Source of the DNA: Brachionus manjavacas | Lineage: Eukaryota > Rotifera > Eurotatoria > Ploima > Brachionidae | Direction: 5' to 3' | DNA length: 64,000 nt | NCBI GenBank assembly: GCA_019054805.1 | Contig: JAHQIY010000016.1 | Span: forward strand, 1,054,001-1,118,000 | In this document: one piece after another, positions 57,503 to 64,000 of the stretch | How the letters are laid out: each line of letters opens with the position of its first letter | How positions within the stretch are numbered: position 1 is the first letter of the stretch | The notes under the pieces: model-generated | Databases searched by the model: none | What the model was told of the DNA's origin: nothing | The model's input: only the letters and a program-made list of their open reading frames with translations | Program-made: the position numbers and the translations under genes

Positions 57503-57584
57503 GACGAGGTGGCCGAGTGGTTAAGGCGATGGACTGCTAATCCATTGTGTTTTGCACGCGAGGGTTCGAATCCCTTCCTCGTCG
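57503..57584 (+). tRNA. tRNA-Ser(GCT), copy 4
   Basis: Identical to copy 1. Tail to tail with tRNA-Leu copy 6, in the inverted orientation compared with the other three pairs. The 5' flank (gattcaaag-like, agctgttttttatttaaatc) recurs in reverse at 59735-59775. Confidence 0.96.
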
Positions 57585-57666
57585 ATTCTTTTTTTATTAA
57601 TTTGAAAATTTAGTGTATTTCATTTTTATTATCATGATAAAAAATAAAAAAATTAAAAAAAAAATT

Positions 57667-57777
57667 TGACAGCAGTGGGATTTGAACCCACGCCAGTATA
57701 CACTGACCAGAACACACTTTGTCTAAGTTGTGTTTCAAACTTGAGTCTGGCGCCTTAGACCACTCGGCCATACTGTC
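57667..57777 (-). tRNA. tRNA-Leu(CAA) with intron, copy 6
   Basis: As copy 4, with the gacaaagtg intron variant. The 5' flank, read on the minus strand, is gattatttaatcaataa. Confidence 0.96.
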
Positions 57778-58159
57778 TTATTGATTAAATAATCAAAAAA
57801 TGTTTTAAAAATATAAATTCTATAAAAATAAAAATAAAGAAAATGATCAAATAATTTTGAATATTAGAAACTTAATAAAAAGCTTAATTTATTTATTTTT
57901 AGATCTTTACATTTTAGATATAAATTTTTCAATTTTAATCTTATCAATACTTAGATACTTTTTTAAACAGTTATTTTGTAAAAATTATAAAGAAACAATT
58001 CTATTCGTAATTATATATTTCTTAAAATTTTAACTTTTTTACGTGATAAATTTTAATAATGATCCTAATTTTCTTTTATAACAAAAATTTTAAAAAACTC
58101 AAACAATTATTCACAATATTAACTTAATTTAATAGAAATGAAGATAATAAAATATTAAT
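57778..58159. other. AT-rich spacer
   Basis: Lies between divergent tRNA-Leu copies 6 and 7. Its left part (taaacaatttttttta-type runs, atataaattctataaaaata) resembles the flank left of 52081. No gene. Confidence 0.45.
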
Positions 58160-58270
58160 GACAGTATGGCCGAGTGGTCTAAGGCGCCAGACTCAAGTTT
58201 GAAACACAACTTAGACAATGTGTGTTCTGGTCAGTGTATACTGGCGTGGGTTCAAATCCCACTGCTGTCA
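58160..58270 (+). tRNA. tRNA-Leu(CAA) with intron, copy 7
   Basis: Same as copy 1. The conserved 5' flank is absent. It lies 232 bp before the 3' end of the convergent small membrane protein gene. Confidence 0.96.
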
Positions 58271-58502
58271 AATTTTTTTTTTGTATTTTAATATATCAAA
58301 ACAAGCTCTATTTAAAAAAAATTCACCAAGCCAAATTTATCCAATATATTGGCAATAGGTAAAAAAATGTTTATTCTTGTTTTGTTTTTATTAAAGCTTT
58401 TTATTTACAAATATTTAATTATTATTATTTTTCCAAACGAATTCATAGTTTCAAAATGTAATCATCTTATAAACATCATATTGGTCCATAAAATCGTGGT
58501 CT

Positions 58503-58920
58503 TTAGATTTCCTTCATTTCAACGGTTGATTCCGCTATAACCATCATATGGTTTCTTGATTCACTTACTCGTAATTTACTTGGTACAGCTTCTTTTTTTT
58601 TAGTTCTTTTTTTATATATTTTTACACTTAAATACAAAGCACTTATTACAAAAAATATCAGAATGATTGTCGAGCTGACCAAAAGAATTATTTCTTGGTT
58701 TGATAGTGATGTACCCGGAACATTACTAAAGGTCGGCCGAGTCCATCTAGTCATCGCTTTTTCCCTTATGTTCGAATCATGAGGAAGAGTTTGATTATTT
58801 TCCTCTCTGGGAAAGGCATAGACATTTCTTAAAAAAATCACTTAAAAATATTAAGAATTTATAAAAAAATAAATATTCTATGAATTTACTTATTAATGGA
58901 AACACAAGATTTAAGAACAT
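58503..58920 (-). CDS. Small type I membrane protein
   Basis: Two exons: 58920-58890 (ATG at 58920) and 58840-58503, joined by a 49-bp intron with GT/AG ends; total 122 residues. The joined N-terminus MFLNLVFPLIMIFLRNVYA is a good signal peptide. A short ectodomain (FPREENNQTLPHD, with an N-glycosylation site NQT) is followed by one membrane span (EIILLVSSTIILIFFVISALY) and a basic cytoplasmic tail with a KKRTKKK stop-transfer signal, ending ESTVEMKEI. Family unknown. Using the open frame alone would start at a GTG and miss the signal peptide. A broken copy of its 3' half lies at 52990-53160 and 54160-54340. Confidence 0.7.
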
Positions 58921-59458
58921 TTTTGACTTTTAAATTTTAAATTATTAAAAATGAAATTTTAAATCACATTTATAAGATTTTAGCTTTGAAACAATGATAA
59001 AATTTTTATTTAAATTTATAAAATTAATGAATAATGGATTTGTTTTTTGAAATGTAGTTCCACACTTTTAAAATGATAAATTTTAAAAATCATGAAAATA
59101 TCATTAAAGTATATTTTATTTAAAATACAAGACCAAAACTTTATCTTTAAAACAGAAATGCATTAATCTTTTTTCTGATTAAATTATTTTAAATCTTTGC
59201 TTAAGTATAAGTGTCACGAGATTAGTTCAAATGAGATAAATAAAAATAATCTATTTAAAAATAGTCGAAATATATTTAAAAAAAAAAATAATTTATTATA
59301 CGAAAATATTTTAAATAAACTTAAAATTTTTAAAGTTAAATTTTTGTTTGATTAAAATTCTCTCTAATTCAATTATAATATTTCGTTAGTTGAAAATTTT
59401 AGCATAATCAAATAAAATAAATTTAAACATAATAAAAATTTTGATTATTAATCAATAA
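58921..59458. other. AT-rich spacer
   Basis: No gene. It ends with a gattattaatcaataa version of the tRNA-Leu 5' flank with one base deleted. Confidence 0.5.
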
Positions 59459-59569
59459 GACAGTATGGCCGAGTGGTCTAAGGCGCCAGACTCAAGTTTG
59501 AAACACAACTTAGACAATGTGTGTTCTGGTCAGTGTATACTGGCGTGGGTTCAAATCCCACTGCTGTCA
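59459..59569 (+). tRNA. tRNA-Leu(CAA) with intron, copy 8
   Basis: Same as copy 1, with terminator. Converges on tRNA-Ser copy 5 across a spacer of 82 bp. Confidence 0.96.
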
Positions 59570-59651
59570 AATTTTTTTTTTAATTTTTTTATTTTTTATC
59601 ATGATAATAAAAATGAAATACACTAAATTTTGAAATTAATAAAAAAAGAAT

Positions 59652-59733
59652 CGACGAGGAAGGGATTCGAACCCTCGCGTGCAAAACACAATGGATTAGC
59701 AGTCCATCGCCTTAACCACTCGGCCACCTCGTC
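59652..59733 (-). tRNA. tRNA-Ser(GCT), copy 5
   Basis: Identical to copy 1. Its 5' flank (gctccaaagatttaaataaa on the plus strand) matches, in reverse, that of copy 4. Confidence 0.96.
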
Positions 59734-59775
59734 TTTTTTGCTCCAAAGATTTAAATAAAAAACAGCTTTTTTAAA

Positions 59776-60804
59776 GTTTTTTTATAAATAGTTTTAATTT
59801 AACATTTTTTAAGGCATATTTTGTCCAAAATTTATAAAGAAATTGAGTTGTTCTATTGATATTTATTTAAGAATATTTTTTTTATTCAGTATATATTTGA
59901 AAGAATTAAAATTCTATGAAATGAAACTATTTTTTAATAATTAAAAAATTTATTTATTGAACTAATCTCAAAATCTATCAGTTTGATAGTTGAAATATTC
60001 GCATCATTAGAAGCTAAATTTTATAAGAGTGGCATGATTTTGTTTTTTTTTTTAATTTTTAACCTAGAATATTTAAAAATTTGACAAATTTGCTTTCTAA
60101 GGTAAAAATAAGATCTTAGAAAACAAAATTAAGTCGGCTCAAAGTTTTTGTTTCGTTTTAAAATCTCGATTTCAATTAAAATTTTATCAAGATAGCTTAA
60201 AATTCTGCGGCTATGGATATCAGGAAAGTGTTATTGATTATTTTGCATGAAAATTACTTAGCAGAATATTTTCAGTAGCTTTTTTTAGGTGATATATTTT
60301 ATGTTTTACCTGATAAAATTTAAAGAACCAAAATTTTGACTGAATTTTTTCACTTTTTTCACATGTTCTTTTTCATACAGAAATGCACATAGCCTAAAAA
60401 ATAAAAAAATTAAATCAAATATATAAGTTATATCTTAGAGCAACTAACATGCATTCTAATAAATATCTCTTCTGAGTTCTCTATTTAATTATCCAAGTAC
60501 CTTAAAATTACACTCTCTCAAAGATAAATGTTAAGTGCTAATAATTAGCATTCTTTAAATATTAACCTTTAACAAACTAGTACATTTATTTAAAATCTTA
60601 TCAATCAATAAAAAATGTTATCAATTAAATCATTTTATTAAAAATCTATCCTTTGTTTTGAAAAAATTGAGACAGAAAAAAATTGAGCAATTTAAATAAT
60701 AATGTTTTTTTAAATATTTTAAAATTCGACACAAAATAACAGGAACAACACAAAAAACTTTAAAAAATAAAATTAAGAAAAAAACTTATTTACAATCTTA
60801 CTAA
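59776..60804. other. 3' flank of the Lbx gene, AT-rich
   Basis: No coding sequence or RNA gene recognised. Part will be Lbx 3' UTR. Confidence 0.55.
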
Positions 60805-61860
60805 TTATTTATTTGTCGAACTAGTCGATGCACAATCGTCATCATTTTGATTACTTATCATACTCTGACTTAAATTACTATAATTTTCAGTATCATCAAC
60901 ATCAAGCTCTTCATCATCAGCACCAGTGTAGTCACTATCAGAACTTCTGCTGTCATTTTTTGATTTTTCATCACAAGACCTGACAATTACCTTGTCGGCG
61001 TCCAGTCCAGTATCAATGACTTTCATAGTTTTGGCTGCATTCACATCGTTTTTGAGCTCTTCTATGTCTCGTTTTTGCTTGGCACGTCTATTCTGAAACC
61101 ATGTTATAACTTGAGCTGTAGTCAACTGAAGTTCATAAGCTATTCGATCTCTGTCATGCGGAGACAAATACTTTTGGGCACTGAAACGCTTTTCCAATTC
61201 AAATATCTGGTTTGCCGTAAAAGCAGTTCGATTTTTTCGCTTGCGTTTAAGCGAATTGGTAGAAATTTGCTTAGGAACCGGCTTTAGAGTCTCACTTCCA
61301 TCATAGCTGCTACTAGAACTATTCAGTCTTCTGGTCTCAAACAAATCTGTCTTGTCTGGCTTAATCTCCGGCTGCACTAGACCTGACTTGTTGATGTTGT
61401 TTGCCAAATTGAGCAATGCATCCAAAGGAGACACGTTTTCATTTTCACCTGAATACACCGAATCACTGTCAAGTCTGATTCGTTTCATTTTGAAATCGTT
61501 TTCAAAATTTTCCATTTTTTTCTGTCCATTTATCAATTGATGGTAGTAGTTGGAAAACAGAAGTAGAGAATCGTCTGATTTGAGCAAATTTTGCATCGGG
61601 TTTAAAAATTGATTGTAAAAGATGTTTGGATAGGAGTTTTTCAGGCAGTGGTACTTGCCAGGGTCAAGATCAGAGTGGGGTACAATGTCATCTGAAAGGC
61701 TAGAAGTCGATGTGCTCGAAACAAGCGAAGCAGGGCTCAGACTTGGACTCTTTGTGACACTTTTCGATTGGTATTGGCTTAGTGTGCGCTTTTTGTGCTT
61801 TAGATCAGACTTGGAACCTGTGTCCAAAATATCTTTAATCAAAAACGAGTTTATTGGCAT
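60805..61860 (-). CDS. LBX: Lbx/Ladybird-type NK homeobox transcription factor
   Basis: Ladybird genes specify muscle precursor, heart and neural cells in animals. Single exon, 351 residues. Near the N-terminus FLIKDIL (residues 6-12) is an EH1 Groucho-binding motif, as in LBX. The homeodomain spans about 206-265: KRKNRTAFTANQIFELEKRF, YLSPHDRDRIAYELQLTTAQ, with recognition helix VITWFQNRRAKQKRD. The YLSP-DRD-IA and TTAQVITWFQNRRAK blocks, and the following EELKNDVNAAK, are LBX hallmarks. The C-terminus is acidic and Ser-rich (SDSDYTGADDEELDVDD). Usual LBX genes have an intron before the homeobox; none is present here. A Ser-rich linker fills residues 38-57. Nearest neighbours are tRNAs and empty flanks, as common for developmental regulators. 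Confidence 0.92.
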   Translation of the reverse strand: MPINSFLIKDILDTGSKSDLKHKKRTLSQYQSKSVTKSPSLSPASLVSSTSTSSLSDDIVPHSDLDPGKYHCLKNSYPNIFYNQFLNPMQNLLKSDDSLLLFSNYYHQLINGQKKMENFENDFKMKRIRLDSDSVYSGENENVSPLDALLNLANNINKSGLVQPEIKPDKTDLFETRRLNSSSSSYDGSETLKPVPKQISTNSLKRKRKNRTAFTANQIFELEKRFSAQKYLSPHDRDRIAYELQLTTAQVITWFQNRRAKQKRDIEELKNDVNAAKTMKVIDTGLDADKVIVRSCDEKSKNDSRSSDSDYTGADDEELDVDDTENYSNLSQSMISNQNDDDCASTSSTNK

Positions 61861-63633
61861 TTTTTACGTGCTTTCTAAAATAAAAACAAAAAATTTATAG
61901 ATTTTATGCGGTGATATTAGATCTATGTGATTTTGTTTTGATAGGGGTTTAAGATGACAGAAAGTGAGGGAAGTAAAAATGGTAGTTAAATTTGACAATT
62001 TAAATAAAATGAAAAATGATCAAACGCTTCTTAAAAAGGAACCACTCGATTTTAATTAAATCTATTTTCTTATTTTTCTTGTTGTGATTAAAAGCTTATA
62101 GTTTAAAATTTCATAACAAATATCGAAAATTTTTAAATTGTTTATCTAGAAAAAATTTGCAGATATTTCTCAAGCTGTTTTTTTCTTGGTCATTAATTAC
62201 AGTCTCTAAAATTGAGGAAAAAAATTAATTAAATTTTAATTGTTTCTTTTTTTTTAATTTAAAATTTTTCTTTTAAAGTAAAATTAGCTCTAAAAAATGT
62301 TCAGCTACTAAATATAATAAAAAAATTAATGCGTTGAAAATGTAGCGGCTTTATAAAATTAATATCAATTCTTTGGAGAAAAATAAATAGTTTTTTTTTT
62401 TTTAAATTAGTTAACAAAAACAAGCGATAAGAAAACAAATTTGATTTTAAAATTGATTTTAAAATTTATGGCTTTTTTTGAAAATTTTAAATTATAAAGT
62501 GTGTTTGATCTTTGCATCATTAGAAATCGATTTGAGCCTAAATGAATAGAACGATAATTACTTTTTATGATACTCACATTTATCATAAATATTTTCGAGC
62601 CTATCGTCTTAGTTCTAAATCAAATTAAATGCTTATTTTTATTGAGATTTAAATGGCAAGGTGTTACTCGAAATAAAGAATTTCAATAATCGTAAAGTAA
62701 TAAATAAAAACTATTCGTTTGATCTCTTAGATAGATCTTTTGCATCTCATTTAAAAAAGCTAATAAAATTTTTTTTTGATCTTGAAAGATATTTAGAAAC
62801 TAATTAAATTAATTGCCGTACAAAATTTATTACTTTTCGATTTAGTCATAGAAATAAATTTAAATAAAGACCTGTTAAATAAACCGAATTTGGAAAATTA
62901 ATCATTAAAATTTGATTTATTTTCTCTCGAGTCCTTACCGGTCAGCTGTTTTAGATTAGTTTTCATGGGCTTGATTAGCCGGAATCAATCATGTCTAAAT
63001 CGATTTTCACCTGTTGTGGTCCCTAAATGTTAAATAATATTAATCTTACATTCACTCAAGCTTTACAGAACAAAATTTGTCTAATTAATAAAAAGAGAAA
63101 TGGTCGATTTTTTATTCAATCTCTGAGATCTAATATAGAATGATAAATATAACAATAAAAAATTTATTTAATATTTTATTTTAAGTATCTTTAAAATTTG
63201 AACAAAAAATAGATTTTTTTAAATAGAAGAAAACTTACAATACTGATAGATCAAATTAAACTGATAAAAATAAACCAAATTATTTTCTCCAAAAATTAAA
63301 AAAATGACAATTTCTCGCACTACATTAAAAAAGTAGGTGATAATGCCTAAATTTTTATTGCTAATTTTTAGAAAATTTTTTGTTTACAGTTTTATCTAAA
63401 GCGTATATTTTTATAAAATAAACAATTTAATTACATTCTTTATATGGCACAGCCATGAACTATGGAAAAAGGTCTCTCCTAAAGCTGAGATAAAAAAATA
63501 ATTTCTACATAACTTCGATAAATTTACAATTTATTTTTTTATAAAATGAAATAAATTTCGCTCTGAAAAAAAAAACATGAATCAGGCATATACCTTTTTT
63601 ATTAATTATCTAATTGTCAAAAAATACTCAAAC
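61861..63633. other. Upstream flank of the Lbx gene
   Basis: About 1.8 kb without a gene. Some stretches of more even composition (62930-63010, gtccttaccggtcagctg... gggcttgattagccggaat) could hold regulatory sites, but no known site array was identified. Confidence 0.45.
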
Positions 63634-63895
63634 CTGGTTTGTGAGGTCTAAACTAAATGCTTTTAAAAATAAAAAAGATTCTAAATGAATGCAAATTTAT
63701 ACAGGCCCCGATGAGATTCCTAAATTTCAGCATCAAGTCTCTTTAGATTTCAGCGAAGGAGTAAACAATCTTATTTAATAACGTAATTAATATACGAAAA
63801 TATTTTCAACAATCTAGATGTCTGCGACAATATCTGCAAGTCTTAATCGCTCAAATAAAGACATTCGATTTATCGGTTTAGGCCTCACAAACCAG
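63634..63895. mobile_element. MITE-like element with 20-bp terminal inverted repeats
   Basis: Left end CTGGTTTGTGAGGTCTAAAC and right end, in reverse complement, CTGGTTTGTGAGGCCTAAAC differ at one base over 20, spaced 262 bp end to end. There is no coding sequence inside and no clear target duplication. Confidence 0.55.
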
Positions 63896-64000
63896 CAGAT
63901 AAAATGAAAATCATTTATCTCTTTTAGAAGTTATTAATATCAAAATCAGTTGTTATTTATTTTTGTAATATAAATAAAACATTTAAAAAACTTATCTTAT

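Larger units (their letters stand above)
57460..57790. repeat. Inverted duplicate of the tRNA Leu/Ser block at 59440-59775
   Basis: The block with tRNA-Ser copy 4, spacer, tRNA-Leu copy 6 and outer flanks on both sides is the reverse complement of 59440-59775 with few changes. The match includes both 5' flanks. Confidence 0.8.

Noticed and set aside
58841-58843. GTG as the start of the small membrane protein
   Set aside because: A spliced upstream exon with ATG at 58920 gives a proper signal peptide in frame.

Overview
The window is nuclear DNA of a bilaterian animal. It is very AT-rich between genes. Most genes are cut by introns of about 45-80 bp with GT/AG ends, and the tRNA genes carry Pol III T-runs. 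Gene content includes a Lbx-type homeobox gene, CHMP1, THOC6, ZIP9, an MFSD8/CLN7-type transporter, an AA15 copper oxygenase and Penelope-like and other LINE remnants. The overall style (about a quarter GC by eye, tiny introns, compact gene clusters) fits a rotifer such as Brachionus best. That assignment is inference; no species-diagnostic marker was seen.

Layout. 1-1225 (-): motor domain of a KIF4-type kinesin running off the left edge. 3584-6390 (+): a 15-exon long-chain acyl-CoA synthetase. 6499-13542 (-): three tandem calpain genes with the same exon plan. 13803-17234 (+): THOC6 followed by an ethanolamine-phosphate/phosphohydroxylysine phospho-lyase. 17443-18150 (-): a secreted 12-cysteine protein. 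19765-21392: decayed LINEs around (TAA)n tracts. 21882-23049 (-): SLC39A9. 24187-28525 (-): two TRIM-like paralogues, one with a coiled coil, the other with a RING-like finger. 30625-32523 (+): an OTUD7-type deubiquitinase. 33133-33741 (+): CHMP1. 33923-36715 (+): a probable ciliary protein. 36756-38765 (-): MFSD8. 39086-39572 and 39959-41435 (+): a small secreted Cys-rich protein and an AA15 LPMO with an unusual repeat tail.

41.6-49 kb is gene-poor. It holds tRNAs, LINE fragments and a damaged Penelope-like element with GIY-YIG nuclease and flanking direct repeats. 50207-51309 (+) is a cathepsin L. 52-60 kb is a tRNA island: across the window there are eight intron-containing tRNA-Leu(CAA) and five tRNA-Ser(GCT) genes. 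Many lie in duplicated and inverted blocks, mixed with an intronless Cys-loop-less ligand-gated channel gene (56285-57313, +), a small type I membrane protein gene (58503-58920, -) with a nearby broken copy, and a Tc1-type MITE. 60805-61860 (-) is the Lbx homeobox gene, followed by a long empty flank with one MITE-like element at 63634-63895.

The genes do not form one pathway. Recurrent themes are local tandem duplication (calpains, TRIM-like pair, tRNA blocks), several secreted products, and 3' splice sites immediately before start codons that suggest 5'-UTR introns or spliced-leader trans-splicing. No wholly new system is demonstrated. The best candidates for novelty are the tRNA island architecture, the coiled-coil/RING paralogue pair, the LPMO tail and the Cys-less channel.
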